Source: Saccharicrinis sp963663905
GTDB lineage: Bacteria; Bacteroidota; Bacteroidia; Bacteroidales; Marinilabiliaceae
Direction: 5' to 3'
Length of the DNA: 64,000 nt
Assembly: GCA_963663905.2 (NCBI GenBank)
Contig: OY760657.1
Location: 5,022,001-5,086,000, forward strand
Shown here: piece after piece, positions 44,951 to 53,620 of the stretch
How positions within the stretch are numbered: position 1 is the stretch's first letter
Layout: each line of letters starts with the position of its first letter
Translations under genes and position numbers: made by a program
The notes under the pieces: model-generated
Database searches by the model: none
Told to the model about the DNA's origin: nothing
What the model saw: only the letters and a program-made list of their open reading frames with translations

Positions 44951-45038
44951 ATAAAAAGGTTTAATTATTTCTCGTTATAAGTTACATAATTAAACCTATT
45001 CTATAAAATGTTAATAGCTAATTTAACTATAGAAGTAA

Positions 45039-45587
45039 TTATTCTGTTTCTTCAATTTCATCTATCAATTGTTTTGCTGTATCACGTAATGGTTTATACC
45101 TTCTAAACCATATTATTAAACCAATACAAATACCAATTAATAAAGTACCAAAAAACATCATTTGTGTATATAAGAGTTCTTTACCAATCTCTTCTTTTAA
45201 GCATAAACCAGCATCGATAAATATAATTGCAAGAAAAACCCATCTTGTTTTTGGTTGATATGGTGTGTAGCGTTTTACCACTTTTTTAAGCATAATTAAT
45301 GTGGGCTCAGAATAATCAACAAAATTGTATTCTTTATGCAGCGTTCTGAATGTTAATGCAAAGATTAACATAGCCAATGCAAAAAAGAAAAGCGATAGTA
45401 TTTCATTGGTAGATGGATTTTCAAAGATTATTTCAAAAATACCAATAATGAGATATATGGGAATTAATATCCAATACAGGTATTGCATTCGTTTACTAAT
45501 GTTAGCATAGTTCTTATCTTTTTCCTGTAGTTTAGATGTAAATGATCCAAGATTATTAATAGTAATATTGTTATTATTTATTTTCAT
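45039..45587 (-). CDS. four-helix membrane protein coupled to ECF sigma factor
   Basis: The 182-aa protein has an N-terminal soluble part and four predicted membrane helices, two around residues 33-50 and 65-80 and two around 115-130 and 140-160. Its start overlaps the sigma factor stop by 14 bp, so it is translationally coupled and could act as a membrane anti-sigma factor, though it has no zinc-binding or FecR motif. The sequence belongs to no family I can name. Confidence 0.7.
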   Translation of the reverse strand: MKINNNNITINNLGSFTSKLQEKDKNYANISKRMQYLYWILIPIYLIIGIFEIIFENPSTNEILSLFFFALAMLIFALTFRTLHKEYNFVDYSEPTLIMLKKVVKRYTPYQPKTRWVFLAIIFIDAGLCLKEEIGKELLYTQMMFFGTLLIGICIGLIIWFRRYKPLRDTAKQLIDEIEETE

Positions 45588-46089
45588 AGTTATGTGCTGT
45601 TAATTTTTCTTTTAATTGTTGTTTGATACGATGAATTTTAACCTTTACATTAGGTTCTGTTATTCCAATAACTTCTGAGATTTCTTTCATACTAAGGCCT
45701 TCAAGCATAAGAGAAATTAAAGATTTATCAATTACAGAAAGTGTATTTAATTCAATTTGAAGCGCTTCAAATTGATATTCTTCCTTCATTTTTAATTCAA
45801 AATCATTATCAAAATCTATGATGTTTAATTGACTTACATCATTGATATTAAGCTTCATATTTTTGTAAGCTTTACCTGTATATGTGAGAGCTGTATTTAC
45901 CGCAATACGATATACCCAGGTACTGATAGATGCATCTCCACGAAAATTATCCAGGCTTTTCCAAATGTTTATGAGAATCTCTTGAAACATATCATCCTGA
46001 TCTTGCTCGTTAGAGTTATAATATTGGCATATACGCCTGATACGTTCTGAATTATCTTTTACTATCTGGTTGAATTTTTCTTCTTTCAT
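45574..46089 (-). CDS. ECF-type RNA polymerase sigma factor
   Basis: Sigma-70 family protein of 171 aa with region 2 (QDDMFQEILINIWKSLDNF, STWVYRIAVNTAL) and region 4 (SLMLEGLSMKEISEVIGITEPNVKVKIHRIKQQL). There is no region 1 or 3, as in ECF factors. It probably controls itself and the overlapping membrane protein gene. Signal unknown. The start at 46089 gives the expected N-terminus. Confidence 0.93.
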   Translation of the reverse strand: MKEEKFNQIVKDNSERIRRICQYYNSNEQDQDDMFQEILINIWKSLDNFRGDASISTWVYRIAVNTALTYTGKAYKNMKLNINDVSQLNIIDFDNDFELKMKEEYQFEALQIELNTLSVIDKSLISLMLEGLSMKEISEVIGITEPNVKVKIHRIKQQLKEKLTAHNYENK

Positions 46090-46294
46090 TGAACTGTTTC
46101 AAAAACGTTTTTGATAATTAGACTGGAAAATATCAAATAGTTACATTTTATTTTTAATTATTTTAATTTTTCCTTCAAATAATCTCCATTGAAATTTTCA
46201 GTATTCAATACCAGCAAGCTTTTCTAAAACAAATTATTCTTGTAAATTGTTAGAAATAAAGTAGTGGTGTATAATGATTTAAATTATTGGGGAT

Positions 46295-47434
46295 ATGAAA
46301 TTATTAGAGAAAATATTAGTTGCAATAAATGTAAACGAAATCGATTCTGCTTTAATAAAAGTAGCTAAAGAGTTGGCTAATAAATTTAGTTCCAAATTGA
46401 TATTAATGGGTGTTTTACCTTCTGATGCTCAAAAATCCTCCATAAATAGCATTATTACAAATTATGTTCAAAAAGAAATGGATGAGATCGAATCTGATTT
46501 AACTAATTCAGGATTATCCGTTGAAAAGAAACTGGTTTATGGTGGAGTTCTTGAACAAATAATTACAATTTCCGAAAGAGAGGATGTTAATCTTATTCTT
46601 ATTCCTGAAATGTTTAATACAACTGATGATGAGCATAAAGTTGATGTTGTTGTTGAAAAATTAGTGCGAAAGTGTCAAAAACCTATTTGGGTTGTAGATA
46701 CTAAAGGAAAACCATTTCCTGGTGATATTCTTTGCTCTGTTGATTATTCTGATGCATCGGAAAGGGCCTTACATAATGCTATTAGAATGGCTCGTCATTT
46801 TAAATCCAAATTATATATAGTTAATGTTCTGGAACCTTTAGAAGAGTTTTATTCTCCTCGTTTTGAAGTAAATTATGAAGAAGAGAATAAGCGGTTAGAA
46901 AAGGAAAATAAAGATAGATTTAATGAATTTTTAGTTCGTTTTAATTTTGCCGATATAAAATATGAAACCATTATATTAAAAGGTAAGATATATAAACAGT
47001 TAAGTGAATTTATATTGATAAATAACATACGATTATTGTTTATTGGAGCAACAGGTAAAAAATTTTTCCAAAGGATGTTGTTGGGCAGTGTAACCGAAAT
47101 GATGGTGCGAAAACTACCTTGTTCTGTTGTAGTAACAAAGTCGGAAAGTATCATTAATTTTAATATAGACTCTGATATTTCGGGAATTGAGAAGAACTAT
47201 TCAGATGCTTTAAAACTTGAAGCAGATGGCCTGTATGATAAAGCAATTGAAAAATTAAAAAACTGCTTAAAAATCAATGATCTGCATTTTCCTACAATTA
47301 ATGCATTGGCTAAATTGTATAAAAAAACCGGCAATATAGAACAGGCCGAAATTTATAGTCAAAAAATGGATGAAATTGTGAACCGACTTTGGGATAAAGA
47401 TGTTGAACAAGAGATTAGAAAAAGACTTAAATAA
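46295..47434 (+). CDS. tandem universal stress protein with C-terminal TPR-like region
   Basis: The 379-aa protein has two UspA domains, about residues 1-140 and 148-285. The second carries the ATP-binding pattern GATGKKFFQRMLLGSVTEMM. A C-terminal stretch (SDALKLEADGLYDKAIEKLKN, NALAKLYKKTGNIEQAEIYS) forms two TPR-like helical pairs. UspA proteins help survive starvation or energy stress. The antiporter gene begins 27 bp downstream, so a role in ion or pH homeostasis of the pair is plausible. Confidence 0.88.
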   Translation: MKLLEKILVAINVNEIDSALIKVAKELANKFSSKLILMGVLPSDAQKSSINSIITNYVQKEMDEIESDLTNSGLSVEKKLVYGGVLEQIITISEREDVNLILIPEMFNTTDDEHKVDVVVEKLVRKCQKPIWVVDTKGKPFPGDILCSVDYSDASERALHNAIRMARHFKSKLYIVNVLEPLEEFYSPRFEVNYEEENKRLEKENKDRFNEFLVRFNFADIKYETIILKGKIYKQLSEFILINNIRLLFIGATGKKFFQRMLLGSVTEMMVRKLPCSVVVTKSESIINFNIDSDISGIEKNYSDALKLEADGLYDKAIEKLKNCLKINDLHFPTINALAKLYKKTGNIEQAEIYSQKMDEIVNRLWDKDVEQEIRKRLK

Positions 47435-47461
47435 AATGTTTGATACCTAAAGTGTTTCTAT

Positions 47462-48715
47462 ATGAAGAAAGTATACATATTGTCATTTTTATTACTTGTC
47501 GGATTACTTTTATCACAAGCCTTGCCCTTATTAACAGAGAATTATATTCATTTGAGTCATATCATTAAACTTGGTACAATGATATGCCTTTCGTTTATCA
47601 TGATTCACGTAGGTTATGAGTTTGAGATAAAAAAAGATAAGTTAAAAGAATATGGATATGATTACTTAATCGCTTTTACATCAGCCACTTTACCTTGGAT
47701 ATTTGTCGCACTATATTTTGTCTTTATACTTACTCCTCCAGATGTAAGATCTGGTCAAACCTGGGTTGAATCTTTACTCGCAGCACGATTTGCTGCGCCC
47801 ACATCAGCAGGTGTTTTATTTTCAATGTTAGCAGCTGCTGGCTTAGCCAGTACCTGGATGTTTAAGAAAACCCGAATATTAGCCATTTTTGATGACTTGG
47901 ATACTGTTATACTAATGGTTCCATTACAAATGATCATTATTGGTTTTAAACTTCAATTGGTGATTGTTTTAGTAATAATGTTGATTTTAATTGCCATAGC
48001 ATGGAAATTTATGCGAATTTTCAATTGGTCAATTCAATGGAAATATGTTTTGTTATATGCCATATTAATTACTGGAGTAGCTGAGATTTTTTATCACACA
48101 AGTAAGATTATAGATGAAACAGTGGGTGTTCATATTGAAGTTTTGCTCCCTGCTTTTGTTTTGGGTACTATTATTTCAAAAAAGCATAATGCAGTTAAAT
48201 TAAAGAATGGTGCAACAGAAGATGTTCTTGAACTTAAAAAGGAGAAGAAAGTATCATTTTATATATCTGCTATTTTTATGGTTTTAGTCGGATTATCAAT
48301 GCCACTCCTAGAAGGCGTTAGTAATTATTTTAAAACCTTGCAGGTTGGAAGTGATATTATAAAATCATATTCTTCCGGAAATGAAATTGCTGTTTTCCAG
48401 GAAGACATTACTGAGATGTTTGATTTATCAACTGTATTATTTCATGTACTTGTTATTACTTTATTAAGTAATATTGGAAAGGTAGTACCTGCTTTTGTTT
48501 ATCGAAAAAAAGCATCATGGAAAGAAAGACTGGCAGTAGCATTGGCAATGTTCCCCAGAGGTGAGGTGGGAGCTGGAGTACTGATTATATCTATGTCATA
48601 TGGAATTGGTGGAATTATTATTACAGTGTCAATGTTATCTTTGGCTTTAAATCTCTTGATTACAGGGGTATTTATACTTGGAGTTAAAGCTTTGCTTAAG
48701 AATAGAACAGCTTAA
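47462..48715 (+). CDS. CPA2-type Na+/H+ antiporter-like protein
   Basis: Integral membrane protein of 417 aa with about twelve hydrophobic helices. LLAARFAAPTSAGVLFSML, FDDLDTVILMVPLQM and the late AMFPRGEVGAGVLII motif fit monovalent cation/proton antiporters. It follows the universal stress protein by 27 bp and ends before a hairpin terminator. It probably exchanges sodium or potassium for protons. The acidic pair in FDDLD may be the transport site. Confidence 0.87.
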   Translation: MKKVYILSFLLLVGLLLSQALPLLTENYIHLSHIIKLGTMICLSFIMIHVGYEFEIKKDKLKEYGYDYLIAFTSATLPWIFVALYFVFILTPPDVRSGQTWVESLLAARFAAPTSAGVLFSMLAAAGLASTWMFKKTRILAIFDDLDTVILMVPLQMIIIGFKLQLVIVLVIMLILIAIAWKFMRIFNWSIQWKYVLLYAILITGVAEIFYHTSKIIDETVGVHIEVLLPAFVLGTIISKKHNAVKLKNGATEDVLELKKEKKVSFYISAIFMVLVGLSMPLLEGVSNYFKTLQVGSDIIKSYSSGNEIAVFQEDITEMFDLSTVLFHVLVITLLSNIGKVVPAFVYRKKASWKERLAVALAMFPRGEVGAGVLIISMSYGIGGIIITVSMLSLALNLLITGVFILGVKALLKNRTA

Positions 48716-48731
48716 AATTATTCTGAAAAAT

Positions 48732-48760
48732 AGGCTATCTCCGTGTTAATGAGATAGCCT
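48732..48760. terminator. terminator after the antiporter gene
   Basis: Perfect 10-bp hairpin AGGCTATCTC (48732-48741) and GAGATAGCCT (48751-48760) just after the antiporter stop and before the convergent oxidase gene. Confidence 0.7.
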
Positions 48761-48795
48761 TTAAAGATAAGTCACTTAAACCAGACTAAAGAGAA

Positions 48796-49233
48796 TTAGA
48801 AAACCATATGATTCTCTACGTTCTCATATAAAATATTAGTTTTTAAATCCCAGAATTTTGCATCTCCGTGAGCTAATTTGAAAACTTCTACATAAGGTTC
48901 TGTAGATTGTTCACCTAAATCTTCTAAATATTGACGTTCTTTTCTTGCTTTGTGAATCATAGCAGCATCATGAACAAATTCAATATCACCTGAAATCCTC
49001 ATTTCACGTCCTCTTGAAAGGTCAGTAGGGTTGTTGTAAAAGCATACTTCCACTTTAGCATTTTTGTGTATTTGTCTGCTTAGATCTTTAGGAGAAAGAG
49101 CTTCAAAATAGAATCCTGAATGATCAGCAAACCAAAGCTTCATAATTCTTACATGAGGCTTTTCATTTTCAATAGTTGCCATAAAACAGATTGGGTTGTC
49201 GTTGGCGAACTTGATAATTTCATCTTTTTTCAT
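48796..49233 (-). CDS. pyridoxamine 5'-phosphate oxidase-family protein
   Basis: The 145-aa protein has the split-barrel flavin-binding fold of this family, with NDNPICFMATIENEKPHVRIM and FYNNPTDLSRGREMRISGDIEF. I choose the ATG at 49233 because AGGAGG lies just upstream; a TTG at 49248 would include that site. The family binds FMN or F420 and often reduces small molecules. Substrate unknown. It is monocistronic. Confidence 0.88.
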   Translation of the reverse strand: MKKDEIIKFANDNPICFMATIENEKPHVRIMKLWFADHSGFYFEALSPKDLSRQIHKNAKVEVCFYNNPTDLSRGREMRISGDIEFVHDAAMIHKARKERQYLEDLGEQSTEPYVEVFKLAHGDAKFWDLKTNILYENVENHMVF

Positions 49234-49378
49234 ATCAAACCTCCTCAATTTATTTATTTTAATTGTCTTCAGAAAACAAGATAAAGTTACGATGATAGTG
49301 TTTGTATGTCAATATTAATGAGATGTGTAGGCGGTGTAAAATTATTTGGATAAACTATTTTATTTTCAGAATTAATTG

Positions 49379-50182
49379 TCAATCTGTTTCTGAAACTAGA
49401 TGGCCGTTCTTGTCCCAACGTTTTAAGTATTTTACAAAGTCGTTATTTTTATACAGAAGCTCTTCTTGTTTTTGGCCATTTGCATACCATACTGTTGTAA
49501 TACCATTTCGTTTCCCATTTTTATACTCAATAATTGATTTTAACTGCCCATTACTGTACCATTCTTTATATTTTCCATAGAGCCTGCCATGCACATATAC
49601 CGAACGACTTTCCATTTGACCATTTTCATAATAATTTTCGATTACACGTGTTGAATCATTAATATTTTCTGCACCATGGTTAATATCATTATAATTTGTT
49701 TCAGAATAGGAGTATTGTGTGATAGGGCTTAGTAGTAACGTATAAATCTTATTGTCATTTACACTAATTTGAAAATGCATTGTAGAATCCTTCCTGTTTT
49801 TATTAATAAAAGGAAAATTAAATACTTTAATTACTTCATATCCTTTAAGACTCCATCTGGATACATATATTACAGAGATGTTTGAGTTAGATGGATATTC
49901 ATTTGTTTTTAAGACGTTTCTACCACTTTCGTATAGCCAATTAAGTTGTGCTGGTTGAGAAGATTCTAATACTTTCTTGTCAATAAGTTTTTCCACGCTA
50001 TCTGTTTTGTTTTCTGCGATAAGGCGTAATGATTCTTTGGCAATGGCTAACTCTTTTTTGTCTGTAACCAAATTGACAGGTTTGGGCTCAGTATTTTGGG
50101 TGTAATAGCAAGAATTGAATAAGACTGTAGAGACTAGTATTATAAGATTAAAGCATTTGAATTTTAAAAATTTATTAATCAT
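49379..50182 (-). CDS. YwqK-type MORN-like repeat lipoprotein
   Basis: The 267-aa lipoprotein signal ends LFNSC (about Cys25). The C-terminal third has repeated YENGQMES, WYSNGQLKS, WYANGQKQE and WDKNGHLVS units, the MORN-variant pattern of the YwqK family. Although homologues are named antitoxins, no toxin gene is adjacent, so this is not called a toxin-antitoxin system. Such repeats may bind membranes or proteins. Confidence 0.82.
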   Translation of the reverse strand: MINKFLKFKCFNLIILVSTVLFNSCYYTQNTEPKPVNLVTDKKELAIAKESLRLIAENKTDSVEKLIDKKVLESSQPAQLNWLYESGRNVLKTNEYPSNSNISVIYVSRWSLKGYEVIKVFNFPFINKNRKDSTMHFQISVNDNKIYTLLLSPITQYSYSETNYNDINHGAENINDSTRVIENYYENGQMESRSVYVHGRLYGKYKEWYSNGQLKSIIEYKNGKRNGITTVWYANGQKQEELLYKNNDFVKYLKRWDKNGHLVSETD

Positions 50183-50288
50183 GTGTAGTTAAGGGTTAGA
50201 GTTAATTACAACGCTTGAAAGTAAAAGTTTTCAAGCAATATTATATGTTCGGTAATTGACTGTCATATTGAATTTTACATATATTGAT

Positions 50289-50858
50289 TTATGCCTGAAG
50301 TGCCAAATGTTCTGATTTTAGCAATGAATAAAGTTTCATATCCTGAAAACTTCCTTTTAAGAAATATCGATTTCTTATTATTCCTTCAAATTGCATATTG
50401 AATTTCTCCATGAGTTTAAAAGATTTTACGTTATCTGCCCAGCACTGAGCTTCAATACGGTTTAGTTTCATTTCAGAGAATCCAAAATCAATTAAAACTT
50501 TCATAATTTCGCTGGCTATTCCTTTGCCCCAGTATTTTTGATTTAGAGTGTATGCAAGCTCTCCCAGATGATGATTTGTATCCCAATGCATATATCCACA
50601 AGCTCCAATATATTTTCTGTTTTCTTTAAGTTCAATTCCCCAAATCATGCATGTACCAGCTTTATATTGATTAATTTTATTCATTACATAATCAGCAGCT
50701 TCTTGTCTGTTTGTATGCAGGTAGGAAAGGTATTTGGTGACTTCTGGATTTGAAGAATATTCGAACATATCATCAATATCTTTTTCTTCAATCTTTCTTA
50801 GAATTAATCTTTCAGTTTCAATTACAGGCATATTGCCAAAAATGGATTCAATTTTCAT
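50289..50858 (-). CDS. GNAT N-acetyltransferase, RimJ/RimL-like
   Basis: Acetyltransferase of 189 aa. ETERLILRKIEEKDIDDMFEY is the RimJ-type opening, LNQKYWGKGIASEIMKVLI the acetyl-CoA pyrophosphate loop, and RIEAQCWADNVKSFKLMEKF the C-terminal region. It acetylates an amine, possibly a protein N-terminus or an antibiotic. Cytoplasmic. It lies between the YwqK lipoprotein and nitrilase genes without operon spacing. Confidence 0.9.
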   Translation of the reverse strand: MKIESIFGNMPVIETERLILRKIEEKDIDDMFEYSSNPEVTKYLSYLHTNRQEAADYVMNKINQYKAGTCMIWGIELKENRKYIGACGYMHWDTNHHLGELAYTLNQKYWGKGIASEIMKVLIDFGFSEMKLNRIEAQCWADNVKSFKLMEKFNMQFEGIIRNRYFLKGSFQDMKLYSLLKSEHLALQA

Positions 50859-50912
50859 AGGTATTATTTACTATAACTGTTAAATGATAATTCAGAGAAT
50901 TTTATTAATTAC

Positions 50913-51668
50913 TTATTTGCAGCTAATCTTGGTTGTATCATGCATTTTTACTGACGAAGTTAATCCTGTCTCTGTGTCGTAAATAATCAGGCCTTCTTCT
51001 TTATCATCAAGTTGTTTAATAAGTTCGCCATTTTTATTCCATACGGAGGATTTTCCTGCGCATTTATAGCCACCCGACTCACCAATATAATTTGCCATAC
51101 ATGCTACCATATTGTAGTTTTTAGCAATATCGCTCAATTTTTTAAGATCTTCATCAACACCATTAACCGAGTTTAGAACGCTTGCTATATATACACTTGC
51201 GTTGTTTTGAATAGCATATTCATGATGTTCTTTATTGGATAGCTCAAAACATATGGCAGGTGCAATCGTTTCTGATCCATAATTTATAATTAAGGGATTA
51301 ATTGCAGGTTTAAATATTCCTTTTTCGGTGTGATATAAATATTGCTTTGAATATGTAATTTTTTCCGCTTTGGGTTGAAATATTATCGTGCTGATATTTA
51401 AATCATTATTGCTTTTTGTAGGAAGTCCAACTCCAATGATAATGTTATGGTCATCACTTAACTGTTGAAGGCAATCCAGTCTTTTATCATCTTGATTTGT
51501 AGCTAGAAGATCTGCTAATTCTGGTTCGTATCCTGTTAAGGATAATTCTGGAAAAAAGATCAAATTGGCGTTTTCATCTATTGCTTTTTGTATCCAGAAA
51601 ATGTGCGATTCAATATTTTTTTCAATGTTACCTTTTATAGGTTCTGTCTGGGCTACAGCTATTTTCAT
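50913..51668 (-). CDS. carbon-nitrogen hydrolase (nitrilase superfamily)
   Basis: The 251-aa enzyme has the Glu-Lys-Cys catalytic triad in FPELSLTGYEP, TYSKQYLYHTE and APAICFELSN, and ends in GESGGYKCAGKSSVW. It hydrolyses an amide or nitrile, but the substrate is not clear; the size suits omega-amidase or Nit-type enzymes. Cytoplasmic. It lies upstream of the palindromic terminator shared with the nitroreductase gene. Confidence 0.9.
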   Translation of the reverse strand: MKIAVAQTEPIKGNIEKNIESHIFWIQKAIDENANLIFFPELSLTGYEPELADLLATNQDDKRLDCLQQLSDDHNIIIGVGLPTKSNNDLNISTIIFQPKAEKITYSKQYLYHTEKGIFKPAINPLIINYGSETIAPAICFELSNKEHHEYAIQNNASVYIASVLNSVNGVDEDLKKLSDIAKNYNMVACMANYIGESGGYKCAGKSSVWNKNGELIKQLDDKEEGLIIYDTETGLTSSVKMHDTTKISCK

Positions 51669-51744
51669 AGTGAAAGATTAAGAAATATTTTTAATCAATC
51701 AAAGATAGAATCATTTTGATTAATATTCGATTTAAATTTACAAA

Positions 51745-51773
51745 AAAACGGGCCTGCAATGCAGGCCCGTTTT
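51745..51773. terminator. strong palindromic terminator after nitroreductase gene
   Basis: AAAACGGGCCTGCA (51745-51758) and TGCAGGCCCGTTTT (51760-51773) are exact complements with a one-base centre. Flanking T runs on both strands make it usable in either direction; it lies just downstream of the minus-strand nitroreductase gene. Confidence 0.85.
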
Positions 51774-51800
51774 CTTACAAACTAAATCAATAAATAAATG

Positions 51801-52433
51801 TTAATCAAAAATGGTAATCAAATCGTTTTTGTCCTTTCTAACTTTTTGAAGATTTACCAACCAATCGTTCGACTCGTCCCTGTACCCGACTGGTAATAAT
51901 AAACAACTACGAAGGCCTTTTTGTTCTAAACCTAAAAGTTTATCTAATTTTTCAGGTTCAAAACCCTCAATAGGCGTACAATCTACACCCTCAAAAGCAG
52001 CAGCTGTAATTGCGTTAGAAAAAGCTATATAAGCCTGTTTTGCTGCATGATTAAAATTTTCTTCAGGATCACGTTGCGGATAGATGCCCAACAAAAACTG
52101 ACGATAATTTTCCCAACCTTCGCTTTTAAATCCACGAACCTCATTGGTATAGTCAAACATTTTGTTGATTCTCTCCACGGTATAGTTGTCCCATGCTGCA
52201 AAAACTAACAGGTGCGAACAATCAGCAACTACAGACTGATTGAATGAAATGTCCTTAATTTTTTCTTTTAAATCCTGGTTTTTAATCACCATTACTTCAA
52301 ATGGCTGTAAACCACTTGAAGTTGGTGATAGAGATATGGCTTCAATTATATTATCTATCTTTTCCTGAGGCACTTTCTTACCATTCATTGCTTTGGTAGC
52401 ATAGCGCCATTTTAGTTTATTCAATAATTCCAT
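51801..52433 (-). CDS. NfsB-like NAD(P)H-dependent nitroreductase
   Basis: Flavin oxidoreductase of 210 aa. KWRYATKAMNGKKVPQEKI is the start of the FMN site, EAISLSPTSSGLQPFEVMVI the phosphate-binding segment, and CTPIEGFEPEKLDKLLGL the NfsB landmark. It reduces nitro compounds or quinones in the cytoplasm. It is probably a single-gene unit between a repeat-bearing gap and a strong terminator. Confidence 0.9.
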   Translation of the reverse strand: MELLNKLKWRYATKAMNGKKVPQEKIDNIIEAISLSPTSSGLQPFEVMVIKNQDLKEKIKDISFNQSVVADCSHLLVFAAWDNYTVERINKMFDYTNEVRGFKSEGWENYRQFLLGIYPQRDPEENFNHAAKQAYIAFSNAITAAAFEGVDCTPIEGFEPEKLDKLLGLEQKGLRSCLLLPVGYRDESNDWLVNLQKVRKDKNDLITIFD

Positions 52434-52515
52434 TCTTCACTTTCTTTCTATTGTATTGAGTATGAAACCAAGTTATTTAGATTTTGTTCAAATAAAGTTT
52501 TTAGTCATAGATATT

Positions 52516-52534
52516 TTAACCACAGAGACCGTGG
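52516..52534. repeat. isolated fragment of CACAGAG repeat
   Basis: TTAACCACAGAGACCGTGG matches the left end of the degenerate inverted repeats that surround the GxxExxY gene 4.7 kb away. It is a single arm, with no clear right end nearby. It lies in the 215-bp gap between the nitroreductase gene and the GldG/DUF4340 operon. Confidence 0.6.
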
Positions 52535-52574
52535 AAATAAGTAAAAAACTATGTTTCCTCTATAGTAACTAAAA

Positions 52575-52603
52575 ATGGGTCACCAAAAAAAATGATGACC
52601 CAT
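52575..52603 (-). terminator. terminator after the GldAFG-DUF4340 operon
   Basis: ATGGGTCA (52575-52582) pairs with TGACCCAT (52596-52603). On the minus strand it is followed by TTTTTAG, 46 bp beyond the DUF4340 stop. Confidence 0.65.
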
Positions 52604-52648
52604 AAACTATATCAGATGAAATTATTATGAGAGAAACTATGTTAAATT

Positions 52649-53620
52649 TTATTTGATGAGTGACTTTTGGGAAATAAATAACTTTTTAAAATTCAAATCT
52701 TTATTCTCCTTGAATACAGTACCATCATTTTGGTTAGAAACCATCATTGCGTCTTCACCATCAATATAAGCTTTCACTTCTGCAATATTCATCTGGTTAT
52801 CCTGAATTTGGATGGTATGTGTATATGCTCCTTTGTTTTCATCAGTAAATCCTGAAGAACTTAAATTTTGAATTTTACTTAGGTAATTTGCAACAGAAGC
52901 AGAATCTAAAGCAATACCATCACTCATCCATTTATTCTCATTTAAAATCATTGTAAAAGAGCTGTCCGCAGGATAAGTAAAGGTGATTTTATTAATATTT
53001 GCTTTGTTTACCTTGACTAGTTTTTTATTTCTGAAAGCATTTGCATCACGATTAATCATACTTCCCAAAAATCCTTCTACAGCATAAACTTCATCATCAT
53101 TACCGGAGCGTACATAGGTTGTCATCGTACCACGAGGTTGTTGATAATATGGATTTTGTTGCATCATAGCCGGATTTTGCTTAGCCTGACGATAAGAGAA
53201 TTTCCCAATGTATAATGATGCCAGTTCATCACTGCCGTTCAATAATTGTACTTTGGAGCTAAGAGAGTCTGTTAATTCATATTTTTCCCATTGATCCGTT
53301 TTTCGTGCAGCCAGACGAAGCGGTTTTAATTGATTTACCTGTGATATTAATCTTTGGATGGCAGCAGCATCTCCATTATATGTTTTACCTGCCTGAATTA
53401 CTTTCCAATCCTCACCTTCTTTTTTTAGTTCAATTTTATCCCCCTTAAGCATTTTAGGATATATCACCACCGAACTAATTTCTTCAGTATTTACATCAAA
53501 AACCACACTTTTTAATGTGTTTGTACCTGTTGATTTGTCAACAATACCTGTTATAACCACAAGTACCAATAAAGCAACAAATACGATACTTAATGTTTTA
53601 AGACTAAATTTTCTAAACAT
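52649..53620 (-). CDS. DUF4340-domain membrane-anchored protein
   Basis: The 323-aa protein has an N-terminal membrane helix (LSIVFVALLVLVVITGI) and a soluble beta-rich part with WKVIQAGKTYNGDAAAIQRL and YELTDSLSSKVQLL, matching DUF4340. The family travels with GldA/F/G-type ABC genes, and here its start overlaps the GldG-like stop by 8 bp. It probably acts in the periplasm as an accessory part of the ABC system. The C-terminal half is only weakly recognisable. Confidence 0.87.
   Translation of the reverse strand: MFRKFSLKTLSIVFVALLVLVVITGIVDKSTGTNTLKSVVFDVNTEEISSVVIYPKMLKGDKIELKKEGEDWKVIQAGKTYNGDAAAIQRLISQVNQLKPLRLAARKTDQWEKYELTDSLSSKVQLLNGSDELASLYIGKFSYRQAKQNPAMMQQNPYYQQPRGTMTTYVRSGNDDEVYAVEGFLGSMINRDANAFRNKKLVKVNKANINKITFTYPADSSFTMILNENKWMSDGIALDSASVANYLSKIQNLSSSGFTDENKGAYTHTIQIQDNQMNIAEVKAYIDGEDAMMVSNQNDGTVFKENKDLNFKKLFISQKSLIK

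Noticed and set aside
49302..49580. Plus-strand open frame of 92 codons
   Set aside because: It overlaps the YwqK-like lipoprotein gene on the other strand, and its product lacks any motif, signal or repeat; it is a shadow.
49379..50182. Toxin-antitoxin system suggested by the YwqK family name
   Set aside because: No adjacent toxin-like gene exists and the protein is a secreted lipoprotein, so an antitoxin role is not supported.
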